In this document: piece after piece, positions 6,200 to 13,779 of the stretch
Layout: each line of letters opens with the position of its first letter
Numbering within the stretch: the stretch's first letter is position 1
DNA from: JBLHIK01 sp047614005
GTDB taxonomy: Bacteria; Patescibacteriota; Minisyncoccia; Phycocordibacterales; UBA1006
DNA: 15,965 nt
Direction of reading: 5' to 3'
NCBI GenBank assembly: GCA_047614005.1
Contig: JBLHIK010000016.1
Coordinates: 1-15,965, forward strand
Position numbers and translations under genes: made by a program
The notes under the pieces: generated by a model
Told to the model about the DNA's origin: nothing
Databases searched by the model: none
What the model saw: only the letters and a program-made list of their open reading frames with translations

Positions 6200-7913
6200 A
6201 AAACCTCATTCTAAAAAACACAAAGCATACATATGGCAGGTTCGTATTGTAATCTTTATGTTTCTTTTTATTGCTGTTGTCATATTGGGAAAACTTTTTA
6301 ATCTTCAGGTAATGCAAGGTGAGTTTTATAAGCTCAGAGGAGATAGACAGTATGTCACACCTGCCTCTGCTATTTTTGAGCGAGGGTCTATTTATATGAC
6401 TGATAAAGATGGAAAAAGAATATCCGCTGCAACCCAAAGGCTCGGTTTTCGCATTGCTCTTAATACACGAGAATTTGAGGATGATGATATTGTCTTTGAA
6501 AATATATCACCTCTTATAGATATAGAGCGTGAGTATTTTGATTCTCTTATCTCTCGCAATGATGGTTATGAAGAAGTGGCAAATAAAGTATCTGATGATG
6601 TAGCAGAAAAAGTCCGTGATCTTAACCTCGATGGAGTAAAAGTGTTTCGTGAAAAATGGCGATATTATCCAGGAAATGACCTTGCTGCGCACGCATTAGG
6701 TTTTCTAGCCTATGATACTGATACTCGAGTAGGTCAGTATGGACTTGAAAGGTATTATGAAAAAATATTAGCTCGCGATGAAAATCAGCCATATATAAAC
6801 TTCTTCGCAGAACTCTTTACTAATGTAAGTGATGGTTTGTTCGAAGGAGATGGTCGTAGAGGTGATATCGTCACTACTATAGAGCCATCTGTTCAGTCTC
6901 AGTTAGAGATAGGCCTCGAATCTTTGCTAGAAAATTTCAAATCAGACAGCGCTGGTGGTATTGTGGTTAATCCTCAAACAGGAGAAGTATATGCATTGGC
7001 AGTTGCTCCTGATTTTGATATAAATAATTTTGGTGACAAAGAAGGGGAGAGCTATATCAATCCTCTTACGAGCAACGTCTTTGAGCTTGGTTCTGTTATA
7101 AAACCACTTGTCATGGCAAGCGCTCTTAATGAAGGTGTTGTTACTGCAGATACATCGTATTTTGATAAAGGATATGTAGACGTTGGATCAAAACGTATTG
7201 AAAACTTTGATAAAAAAGGAAGAGGTCAAGTGACGATGCAAGATGTTTTAAACCAATCTCTCAACACAGGGATGGTTCTTGCTTCTCAAAAACTTGGAAA
7301 TAAAAAGATGAGAGAATATCTCTATGGGTATGGCTTTAATTCTAAAACTGGTATAGATTTACCAGCAGAGATATCAAGTCTCACTTCCAACCTTGAATCT
7401 CGTCGTGATCTAGAGTTTGCGACAGCTTCATTTGGTCAAGGTATTGCCGTGACTCCAGTCTCTGCAGTGAGAGCTTTCTCTGCTCTTGCAAACAAAGGTA
7501 TTCCTATAACACCCCACGTTGTAAAGTATGTAGATTATAATATTGGTGGAGAGGAGGAAGTTCTTCCTCTTACTCTTCCTGCTATAATCTCTCCAGAAAC
7601 AGCAGAAGAGATTACTCGTATGCTCGTAGGTGTAGTAGATACTTCTATGACTCAAACAGTTAAGAAAGAGCATTATAGTATTGGTGGGAAAACAGGAACT
7701 GCTCAGATGCTCGACCCAAATGGTGGCTACCATGATACTAAGAGACTTCATTCATTCTTTGGATATTTTCCAGCATATGATCCTCAATTTTTGATTTTCC
7801 TGTATACTGTTGATCCAAAAGGTGTGAGATATTCATCACAATCTCTAGCTCCTTTATTTGCAGAATTATCCGATTTTCTTATTAATTATTACAGTATTCC
7901 ACCTGATCGGTAA
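6189..7913 (+). CDS. ftsI: Class B penicillin-binding protein / FtsI-type septal transpeptidase
   Basis: A 574-residue, single-pass PBP that crosslinks peptidoglycan at the septum. After a Lys/His-rich cytoplasmic tail there is one helix (about 18-36). The pedestal domain includes ERGSIYMTDKDG near 64-75, the equivalent of the RGxIxDRNG motif. The transpeptidase active site has SVIK (302-305, catalytic Ser302), SLN (357-359) and KTG (501-503). I chose ATG 6189, which overlaps the previous stop as ATGAAATCTAA. In-frame starts upstream (TTG 6165, ATG 6171, ATG 6183) would deepen the overlap. The short C-terminus has no PASTA domain. Position after rsmH and the ftsL-like gene supports FtsI over PBP2. 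Confidence 0.92.
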   Translation: MKSKKPHSKKHKAYIWQVRIVIFMFLFIAVVILGKLFNLQVMQGEFYKLRGDRQYVTPASAIFERGSIYMTDKDGKRISAATQRLGFRIALNTREFEDDDIVFENISPLIDIEREYFDSLISRNDGYEEVANKVSDDVAEKVRDLNLDGVKVFREKWRYYPGNDLAAHALGFLAYDTDTRVGQYGLERYYEKILARDENQPYINFFAELFTNVSDGLFEGDGRRGDIVTTIEPSVQSQLEIGLESLLENFKSDSAGGIVVNPQTGEVYALAVAPDFDINNFGDKEGESYINPLTSNVFELGSVIKPLVMASALNEGVVTADTSYFDKGYVDVGSKRIENFDKKGRGQVTMQDVLNQSLNTGMVLASQKLGNKKMREYLYGYGFNSKTGIDLPAEISSLTSNLESRRDLEFATASFGQGIAVTPVSAVRAFSALANKGIPITPHVVKYVDYNIGGEEEVLPLTLPAIISPETAEEITRMLVGVVDTSMTQTVKKEHYSIGGKTGTAQMLDPNGGYHDTKRLHSFFGYFPAYDPQFLIFLYTVDPKGVRYSSQSLAPLFAELSDFLINYYSIPPDR

Positions 7914-7923
7914 AATATATTGA

Positions 7924-7938
7924 TATACTATATATACT
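7924..7938 (+). promoter_or_regulatory. Tandem -10-like elements before murF
   Basis: TATACT occurs at 7924-7929 and again at 7933-7938, the second ending 5 nt before the ATG at 7944. This favours 7944 as the start; the in-frame ATG at 7920 would put both elements inside the coding region. Confidence 0.45.
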
Positions 7939-7943
7939 TCTTT

Positions 7944-9230
7944 ATGAAAGAAATCTTCAAAAAAATAATAATACAAATACTTTTTGCGTGTGCACGTATT
8001 GTTTTGTGGCGCAAAAAACCAAAGATAATAGCAATCACAGGAACAGTAGGAAAGACGACCACAAAAGACGTTCTCTACGAAGCACTCTCTCCACATGCTT
8101 ATGTGCGAAAAAGTGAAAAGAGTTTCAATAGTGAGATAGGAGTACCTCTTACTATTTTAGGACTTCCAAATGGATGGAATAGTCCTTTCTTGTGGATTAA
8201 AAATATACTGAAAGCATTCTCGTGCGCTTTATTCCCTGGTAATTATCCAGAATATCTTATTCTCGAGATAGGAGTAGGAAAACCAGGAGATATGGATATT
8301 TTGTCATGGCTGAAGATAGACATAGCTGTCTTTACTCGATTTTCTGATATGCCTGTACACGTAGAATTCTTCTCTTCACCAGAGCAAGTGATTGACGAGA
8401 AAATGAAAATGGCATCTTTGGTAAAAAAGGATGGCTTTATTCTCATAAATGGAGACGATGAATCCATGACAAAGAGAAATTTTCCTGTGCATGCACGACA
8501 TATATATTATGGTACATCACCACAAAATATGTTCAGAGCGCTTGATATGTCTATTCACTTTGACGGTGTAAATTCTGGTATGCATTTCCGATTTGAAAAA
8601 GAAGGAGTAAGTATGCCAGTAACTCTCAAAGGTGTTTTAGGTCATGGTTCAGTATGGGCAGGACTATGCGCTCTGTCTGTGACATCTCTTCTTTCTTTCG
8701 ACGTTCTTTCTTCTTCTCAAGCTCTTCTTTCTGTTCCGTGGCAAGCGGGACGTATGCGTATTCTCGAGGGTGTGAAAAATTCACTTATAATAGATGATAG
8801 CTATAATGCATCACCTCTCGCTACTGAAATGGCACTCAAGACTATCAAAGAGCTCTCTATTAAAGGTCGCAAGATTGTAGTATTTGGGGATATGCTCGAA
8901 CTCGGAAAATATGCAAAAGAGGCGCATACACTTATAGGACAAGAGATAGCCCACGTCGCTGATATGCTTGTCGTGATAGGAAAATTCTCTCAATCTATTA
9001 TTGATGGTGCGCTGTCGAATGGACTATCAGAAAAAAACATTTTTGAATTCAATCATCCTCGAGAAATGGGAAAGTTCGTAGAGCAGATTGTAGAGGAAGG
9101 AGATTTAGTTTTAGTAAAAGGTTCACAGGGCCAGAGATTAGAGAGAGCTACCATAGAGTTTATAGCAGAACCACAAAACTGCGAGGGGCTTCTTCCTCGT
9201 CAAGACATAGCTTGGAAAAATATAGTATAA
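7944..9230 (+). CDS. murF: MurF-type Mur ligase (UDP-MurNAc-tripeptide:D-Ala-D-Ala ligase)
   Basis: A 428-residue ATP-dependent ligase expected to add D-Ala-D-Ala to the muropeptide precursor. The P-loop is GTVGKTTTK (33-41). NSEIGVPLTIL (62-72) matches the NNEIGVPLTLL stretch of MurF. DDSYNASP (284-291) and FGDMLELG (314-321) are MurF hallmarks. The P-loop usually lies past residue 100, after the UDP-sugar-binding domain; here that domain is absent and replaced by a basic-hydrophobic helix (about 5-22) that may anchor the protein at the membrane. EIGVGKPGDMD replaces the common EMGxxxxGEI. I prefer ATG 7944 because -10-like elements occupy 7924-7938. It is the last recognisable dcw gene in the window. 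Confidence 0.87.
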   Translation: MKEIFKKIIIQILFACARIVLWRKKPKIIAITGTVGKTTTKDVLYEALSPHAYVRKSEKSFNSEIGVPLTILGLPNGWNSPFLWIKNILKAFSCALFPGNYPEYLILEIGVGKPGDMDILSWLKIDIAVFTRFSDMPVHVEFFSSPEQVIDEKMKMASLVKKDGFILINGDDESMTKRNFPVHARHIYYGTSPQNMFRALDMSIHFDGVNSGMHFRFEKEGVSMPVTLKGVLGHGSVWAGLCALSVTSLLSFDVLSSSQALLSVPWQAGRMRILEGVKNSLIIDDSYNASPLATEMALKTIKELSIKGRKIVVFGDMLELGKYAKEAHTLIGQEIAHVADMLVVIGKFSQSIIDGALSNGLSEKNIFEFNHPREMGKFVEQIVEEGDLVLVKGSQGQRLERATIEFIAEPQNCEGLLPRQDIAWKNIV

Positions 9231-9240
9231 TTTTAAGTAT

Positions 9241-9321
9241 ATGCAATATTTCTCTCGCAACAAAAAACTTTTCTTCTGGTACATGCTCTCTATGAATGTG
9301 TTGTATATGTTGTACCTATAG
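9241..9321 (+). CDS. Possible 26-aa hydrophobic peptide
   Basis: An ATG-to-TAG frame of 26 codons between murF and the TfoX-like gene. The product has a short basic start (MQYFSRNKK) and an aromatic/aliphatic remainder (LFFWYMLSMNVLYMLYL), as a small membrane peptide would. TATAAT (9226-9231), overlapping the murF stop, is 9 nt before the ATG. The stop lies 6 nt before the next gene's ATG, so it could be a leader cistron coupled to it. It could equally be a chance frame in AT-rich spacer. Confidence 0.35.
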   Translation: MQYFSRNKKLFFWYMLSMNVLYMLYL

Positions 9322-9327
9322 GAATAC

Positions 9328-9663
9328 ATGAAATCTCCTGAGTTTAAAGACTACGTTGTCGATCAGCTTCTTTCTTGGAGCGATGAAGTGATAGGTCGCT
9401 CCATGTTTGGAGGTTTTGGTTTGTATGTGAGTGGGGTTATGTTTGCTCTTATTTCAGATGATGCTCTCTATATAAAAGTAGGCGAGACAAACAAAGAACT
9501 TTTTAAAGAGATAGAGAGTTATCCTTTTACTTATTCTCATAAAAATGGAAAGAAAGTTTCTCTTTCATACTGGTATATACCAGATGATATTATCGAAGAC
9601 CATTCTGCTCTGTCTGCTTTTGCAACAAGCTCTCTTTTAGTAGCTCAAAATACAAAAAAGTAA
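9328..9663 (+). CDS. TfoX N-terminal-domain protein
   Basis: A 111-residue protein consisting only of the TfoX_N domain. The characteristic start is FKDYVVDQLLSW followed by GRSMFGGFGLYVSGVMFALISDDALYIKV (23-51), where the MFGGxGLY...A.I.DD.LY pattern is conserved. The second half has FTYSHKNGKKVSLSYWYIPDD. In Gammaproteobacteria TfoX/Sxy proteins activate competence genes, but standalone N-terminal-domain proteins have no settled function. The C-terminal TfoX domain is missing. AGGA five bases before the ATG is one of the few Shine-Dalgarno-like sites in the window; TATAGG (9317-9322) could alternatively be a -10. It is first in a tight three-gene operon. Confidence 0.85.
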   Translation: MKSPEFKDYVVDQLLSWSDEVIGRSMFGGFGLYVSGVMFALISDDALYIKVGETNKELFKEIESYPFTYSHKNGKKVSLSYWYIPDDIIEDHSALSAFATSSLLVAQNTKK

Positions 9664-9666
9664 TAT

Positions 9667-10137
9667 ATGTCAAAAAATATAAAAAAATACTGGCTTATGA
9701 AGAGCGAGCCCGACTGCTATTCCATAGATGATTTACAGAAAGATGGCGTGACTCCATGGGATGGTATTCGCAATTATCAAGCGCGCAATTTCATGCGTGA
9801 CGACATGCAAAAAGGGGATGAAGTACTCTTTTATCATTCTAATACAAAACCGCCTCATATCGCAGGTGTGGGCTCTGTAGCATCATCTCCATATCCAGAT
9901 GTGACACAGTTTGACGCGAAATCTAAATACTTTGACCCAAAGGCAACAAAAGAAAATCCACGATGGTTTCTCGTAGATGTTTCTTTTGTTGCCAAGTTCT
10001 CAAATGTGATATCTCTTTCTGATATCAAGGACGATGTAGATCTCTCTGAGATGACTGTTGCTCAAAAAGGCTCAAGACTCTCTATTACTCCCGTAGAGAA
10101 AAAACATTTTAATAGAGTGATAAAGAAGGGACACTAA
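9667..10137 (+). CDS. EVE-domain protein (THYN1-like)
   Basis: A 156-residue protein filled by one EVE domain, a PUA-like fold that binds modified bases in DNA or RNA. Diagnostic stretches are YWLMKSEPDCYSIDDL (8-23), WDGIRNYQARNFMR (31-44), GDEVLFYHSN (50-59) and the downstream GVGSV and FDPKATKENPRWFLVDV. These match the bacterial/THYN1 type rather than the fusion EVE modules of restriction enzymes. It begins 3 bp after the TfoX-like stop and ends 1 bp before the GIY-YIG start, so the three are co-translated. Together they suggest a nucleic-acid quality-control function, which is inference. Confidence 0.93.
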   Translation: MSKNIKKYWLMKSEPDCYSIDDLQKDGVTPWDGIRNYQARNFMRDDMQKGDEVLFYHSNTKPPHIAGVGSVASSPYPDVTQFDAKSKYFDPKATKENPRWFLVDVSFVAKFSNVISLSDIKDDVDLSEMTVAQKGSRLSITPVEKKHFNRVIKKGH

Positions 10138-10138
10138 T

Positions 10139-10390
10139 ATGCAGTGGTATGTATATATAGTAAAGTGTAGCGACGATACTCTTTATACGGGTGTTACTAC
10201 TAACATATCTCGTCGCATAAACGAACACAATGGAGAGGGGAAGCTCGGTGCAAAATACACGCGAGCGAGACGTCCTGTTGAACTTATGTATTCTTATGAG
10301 TATTCTGACAGAAGCACTGCAAGCAAAGAAGAATATCGTATCAAAAAACTCACACTTCAAGAGAAGGAGAGATTGGTGATCGGGAAGTAG
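10139..10390 (+). CDS. GIY-YIG nuclease-domain protein (YhbQ/UPF0213 type)
   Basis: An 83-residue protein consisting of a single GIY-YIG domain. The signature appears as WYVYIVKCSDDTLYTGVT (3-20), with YVYI...LYTG as the GIY-YIG equivalent. Then come RRINEHN (26-32), with the conserved Arg and His, KYTRARRPVELMY (39-51) and the catalytic Glu in KEEYRIKKL (68-76). Small members of this family act on branched or damaged DNA in some bacteria, while others have no known role. It starts one base after the EVE stop and ends the operon. No clear terminator follows. Confidence 0.92.
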   Translation: MQWYVYIVKCSDDTLYTGVTTNISRRINEHNGEGKLGAKYTRARRPVELMYSYEYSDRSTASKEEYRIKKLTLQEKERLVIGK

Positions 10391-10542
10391 GTGTTTTAAA
10401 TTACAGAAGAATGCATAGTGGTTTCGTATTTATCTTTTATGCTGTTGCAGTAAGGTACCATTGGTTTTAGTCGCTTGACTAGTTTTTATGATTATTTATG
10501 CAAACCCCTGATATCTCACGAGGTAGTTCATGATATGACCAT
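10391..10542. other. Intergenic stretch without recognisable content
   Basis: I see no convincing gene, RNA or operator here. A weak 5-bp inverted repeat TAGTC/GACTA with a T-run (around 10468-10487) might be a poor terminator for the GIY-YIG operon. Confidence 0.4.
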
Positions 10543-10938
10543 TCAATTATCAAGAACAACAACATTTTTACTTTTTTGAATTTGTGAGAGGTCTAGACTT
10601 TGAAATTTGTCTCTTCCAGAGCTATGTGCCTAAATAATAAATTGATTAATAGATATTTCAACATCCTTATCTACATCTTGTGGGTCTTTGTCATTAATTA
10701 AAAGAAGCTCTTCATTATCTAGGTAGTAAAAATAATCATCAAAATATGGGAAAGGTGTGTCGCATGCAATAACTACTACATTAATAATTCCTCCTTCGTT
10801 TCGTAATGAATCAAGCTCTCTAGATTCTTTTTTATGCAAGAGTGATTTAAAGAGCCCCTGAAGATTAAATCCTGTGCTTGGACCTATCAATAAACCATGA
10901 CGGCATAGATTGAAGAATTCTTGTGGTAAAATGTACAC
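10543..10938 (-). pseudogene. Remnant of a PLP-dependent cysteine synthase-like enzyme
   Basis: The minus-strand frame gives a 102-codon tail starting at 10938. It then has a TAG at 10630-10632 and continues in the same frame for 28 coding-like codons to TGA at 10543-10545. RHGLLIGPSTGFNLQGL (14-30) matches the EGILxGPSSGxxLA segment near the C-terminus of cysteine synthases, and VVVIACDTPFPYFDDYF matches a strand and helix further on. The pyridoxal-lysine N-terminal two-thirds is missing: the first codon abuts, on the other strand, the ATG of the photolyase gene. So the gene is truncated at its 5' end and broken by an in-frame stop. The post-stop residues (SKNVVVLDN) could begin a rhodanese-like extension, which is a guess. 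Family assignment is moderate. Confidence 0.6.
10927..10932 (+). promoter_or_regulatory. -10 element of the FeS-BCP-like photolyase gene
   Basis: TAAAAT ends 6 nt before the ATG at 10939 and lies inside the truncated PLP-enzyme remnant. No Shine-Dalgarno site is present. Confidence 0.5.
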
Positions 10939-12411
10939 ATGAAATCAATTGGACTTATATTTCCTCATCAACTATTCAAAAAAAACCCCATTATCAAAAC
11001 CTGTAATGAAGTCTATCTTCTTGAAGACAGTTTGTATTTTGGAGATAAGTATAACTTGCTAAAATTTCACAAACAAAAGCTTGTATTCCATCGAGCAAGT
11101 ATGAAAAAATACGCACAAGAATTAGAAACACAGGGTCTCGTCGTTCACTATATTGAATACAATAAGGAAAAAACAATCATGGAGATTCTCCCTGAGCTTG
11201 ATAACAATAAGATAGTTGTCGTTGATCCTACTGACTATTTGCTTGAGCGCCGCCTGCGTCGCCGATTCAAAGAACGGCTGACACTCTTGAAATCACCATT
11301 GTTTATTAATTCAAAAGAAGACAACCAAAACTATCTCAAAGATGGCAAGCTCTTTATGCAAGAGTTTTATAAATACCAACGGAAAAGATTAAATATCCTT
11401 ATGGATAATGAAGGACCAGCTGGAGGAAAATGGAGCTTTGATGATGAAAATCGAAAAAAAATACCCAAGGCATATTATCCAGAAATACCTGCTGATTCTA
11501 CTCACCAAGAAGATGTCGAAATCCTTGAAGCAATAAGATACGTCGAAGAAAAATTTCCTGAAAACCCTGGCAACACTCAGACGTTTTCGTATGCCACAGA
11601 TAGTATGGGCGCAGAAAAAATTCTACAGCATTTTTGCAAAGAGCGACTACATTTATTTGGTGACTATGAAGATGCGATTGTAAAAGATAGTTCCCAGCTC
11701 TACCACAGTATTCTTTCCCCTTACTTAAATAGTGGTCTTTTAGAGCCTCTCGAAGTAGTGCATACCATCCTTAGATATGCACAGAAAAATGACATATCAT
11801 TAAATAGTACGGAGGGTTTTGTAAGACAAATTATTGGTTGGCGTGAATTTATAAGAATGGTATATGAAGAACATAGTGTTTCTATGCGAAAAAAAAATGA
11901 ATGGAAACATAGCAATAAGCTTGATGAATCATGGTATCAAGGATCAACAGGTCTGACACCTGTTGATCAAACAATCAAAAAAACCCTGAACACTGCTTAT
12001 GCTCATCATATTGAACGACTTATGATTTTAGGGAACGCAATGTTTTTGTGCAATATTCATCCTGACGAAGTCTATTGTTGGTTTATGGAAATGTACATTG
12101 ATGCGTATGACTGGGTCATGGTTCCTAATGTTTATGGTATGACACAAAGTACACAAAAGGGACTAATGACCACCAAGCCTTATATTAGTGGGTCAAATTA
12201 CATCAAAAAAATGAGCGACTATAGTACGGGTGAATGGGCAGATATCTGGGATGCATTATATTGGGATACTATTATTACAAATCTCGATGAACTTATGAAA
12301 AATGGCCGTATGCATTTTGTCACTGCTCGTGCAAAAAAATTCACCCTTGAACAAAAACAAGATTATGTAAAAAAAGCAAAAGCATTCCGTAGTTCATACA
12401 AAAAAATCTAG
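10939..12411 (+). CDS. FeS-BCP/(6-4) photolyase-related protein lacking the Fe-S ligands
   Basis: A 490-residue flavoprotein of the photolyase-related (PhrB of Agrobacterium, CryB) family, which repairs (6-4) photoproducts or senses blue light. The N-terminal antenna domain starts IGLIFPHQLF. The FAD domain shows GDYEDAIV (241-248), LYHSILSPYLN (254-264), FVRQIIGWREFIR (294-306), the YAHHIERLM pair His356-His357, and TTKPYISGSNYIKKMSDY (411-428). In PhrB, as I recall its sequence, the 4Fe-4S ligands are Cys350, 438, 441 and 454. By alignment these are Pro341, Ser429, Glu432 and a deleted loop: SDYSTGEWADIWDALYWD replaces the longer Cys-rich segment. The 88-residue spacing between the first two positions is the same. 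It is convergent with the second photolyase. The family is clear; repair or signalling is undecided. Confidence 0.9.
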   Translation: MKSIGLIFPHQLFKKNPIIKTCNEVYLLEDSLYFGDKYNLLKFHKQKLVFHRASMKKYAQELETQGLVVHYIEYNKEKTIMEILPELDNNKIVVVDPTDYLLERRLRRRFKERLTLLKSPLFINSKEDNQNYLKDGKLFMQEFYKYQRKRLNILMDNEGPAGGKWSFDDENRKKIPKAYYPEIPADSTHQEDVEILEAIRYVEEKFPENPGNTQTFSYATDSMGAEKILQHFCKERLHLFGDYEDAIVKDSSQLYHSILSPYLNSGLLEPLEVVHTILRYAQKNDISLNSTEGFVRQIIGWREFIRMVYEEHSVSMRKKNEWKHSNKLDESWYQGSTGLTPVDQTIKKTLNTAYAHHIERLMILGNAMFLCNIHPDEVYCWFMEMYIDAYDWVMVPNVYGMTQSTQKGLMTTKPYISGSNYIKKMSDYSTGEWADIWDALYWDTIITNLDELMKNGRMHFVTARAKKFTLEQKQDYVKKAKAFRSSYKKI

Positions 12412-12423
12412 TAAAAATTTTCT

Positions 12424-13734
12424 TTATTGTTCAAAATTATTTAAAGCTGCTTTATAAGTTTCAAGTGCGCGCTCTCGTGCAGCCTTGTGTTCTATCATTT
12501 CTGAAACATATCCCAGACCGAAATACTCAGGGACCCATTTTCTGACATATTTTCCATCAGGATCAAACTTCTTCATTTGGGTTTCGGGATTAAATACTCG
12601 GAAATATGGTGCAGCATCAACACCTGAACCCGCTACCCATTGCCAGTTTCCAACATTTGATGATAATTCATAATCAAATAATTTCTCAGCAAAATAACGT
12701 TCTCCTTCACGCCAATCAATTAGTAAATGTTTACACAGAAAACTTGCAACCACCATTCTCACGCGATTATGCATATATCCTGTGGTATTTAATTCACGCA
12801 TTCCTGCATCTACTATCGGATAACCGGTTTGCCCATCCTTCCATTTTTGTAAGTCATCTGGTGCATCTCTCCATGGGATAAGGTCATATTTTTCTCGAAA
12901 TGCTTGGTTTGCTGTGTGTGGAAAATGCCACAATATTTGCATGAAAAATTCTCGCCAAATGAGCTCGTTCATAAATGTTGAGTCAATCGAAGTAATCGCT
13001 TGATTCATAAGTCTTCGGGTACTGGTGGTTCCGAAGCGAAGTGACGTACCCACATGACTGGTTCCTAATTGTGCTGGAAAATCACGCCTTGCACCGTACT
13101 GATCCAACAGATCTTGATCTATATTCACCTCGGGCATAGGTATTGTAGAATCTACAAAACCAATATCTGTCAGAGACAGAAAGCGTTCGTCATGTTTTGT
13201 ATAGTTTTGCAAATCGCAATCATATTCTACAAGGTTAACCTTTGGATTAAAATTTGCTTTCCATCGCTTCATATATGGTGTATAGACGACGTAGACACTT
13301 TGATCGTCTTTAACAACTTCTGATTTTTCAAAAATAACTTGATCTTTGTATGTTTGAAAATTGACCCCTTGAGTCTCTAGATATCTTTCTATTTCTACGT
13401 CTCGTTTCTTTGCATACGGTTCGTAGTCGTGGTTTATATACACATCTTGTATGTCATATTTCTTGGTAATTTCTGCAAAAATGTCTATAGGTTTGCCATG
13501 AAAAATTGCAAGAGAGCTGTTGTAGTTCTTCTTTAGTTCGGCATCCATATTTGAAAGTGCTTTGTGAATATATGATATTCGGTGATCGTCCTTAGGTAGT
13601 GTATCTAGAATATCAGTATCAAAAATAAATATTGGCAATACAGGGACCTTGCTCAATAACGCTTTTAAGAGTGCATGATTATCATTCAAACGTAAGTCAC
13701 GTCGAAACCACATGATTGATAGAGGTTTTTTCAT
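12424..13734 (-). CDS. phr: Class I cyclobutane pyrimidine dimer photolyase
   Basis: A 436-residue DNA photolyase that uses FADH- and blue light to split pyrimidine dimers. The N-terminal Rossmann domain starts MWFRRDLRLNDNHAL (8-22). The FAD domain contains TSLRFGTTSTR (230-240), WREFFMQILWHFP (260-272), KWKDGQTGYPIVDAGMREL (297-315), MHNRVRMVVASFLCKHLLIDW (321-341), NWQWVAGSGVDAAPYFRVFNP (363-383). The tryptophan electron-transfer triad aligns with Trp298, Trp341 and Trp364, and Asn360 matches the FAD N5-contacting Asn of class I CPD photolyases. Slightly shorter than the usual 450-480. TATAAT on the minus strand (13741-13746) ends 6 nt before the ATG. The stop is 12 bp from that of the other photolyase. 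Confidence 0.95.
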   Translation of the reverse strand: MKKPLSIMWFRRDLRLNDNHALLKALLSKVPVLPIFIFDTDILDTLPKDDHRISYIHKALSNMDAELKKNYNSSLAIFHGKPIDIFAEITKKYDIQDVYINHDYEPYAKKRDVEIERYLETQGVNFQTYKDQVIFEKSEVVKDDQSVYVVYTPYMKRWKANFNPKVNLVEYDCDLQNYTKHDERFLSLTDIGFVDSTIPMPEVNIDQDLLDQYGARRDFPAQLGTSHVGTSLRFGTTSTRRLMNQAITSIDSTFMNELIWREFFMQILWHFPHTANQAFREKYDLIPWRDAPDDLQKWKDGQTGYPIVDAGMRELNTTGYMHNRVRMVVASFLCKHLLIDWREGERYFAEKLFDYELSSNVGNWQWVAGSGVDAAPYFRVFNPETQMKKFDPDGKYVRKWVPEYFGLGYVSEMIEHKAARERALETYKAALNNFEQ

Positions 13735-13740
13735 AAGTTG

Positions 13741-13746
13741 ATTATA
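13741..13746 (-). promoter_or_regulatory. -10 element of the class I photolyase gene
   Basis: On the minus strand this is a perfect TATAAT preceded by TTTGG, ending 6 nt before the ATG at 13734. Leaderless transcription is predicted. Confidence 0.6.
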
Positions 13747-13779
13747 CCAAATAAAATGAGTATTGGAGGCTTGTCTTTA

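Noticed and set aside
7920..7943. Alternative murF start at ATG 7920
   Set aside because: The added residues MIYYIYFF coincide with two TATACT promoter elements; the start at 7944 fits better.
10411..10470. 19-codon plus-strand frame after the GIY-YIG gene
   Set aside because: It has no promoter or RBS and no recognisable composition, and is too short to support.
10468..10487. Inverted repeat TAGTC/GACTA with a T-run as a terminator
   Set aside because: The stem is only about 5 bp and AT-rich, well below the other terminators here.
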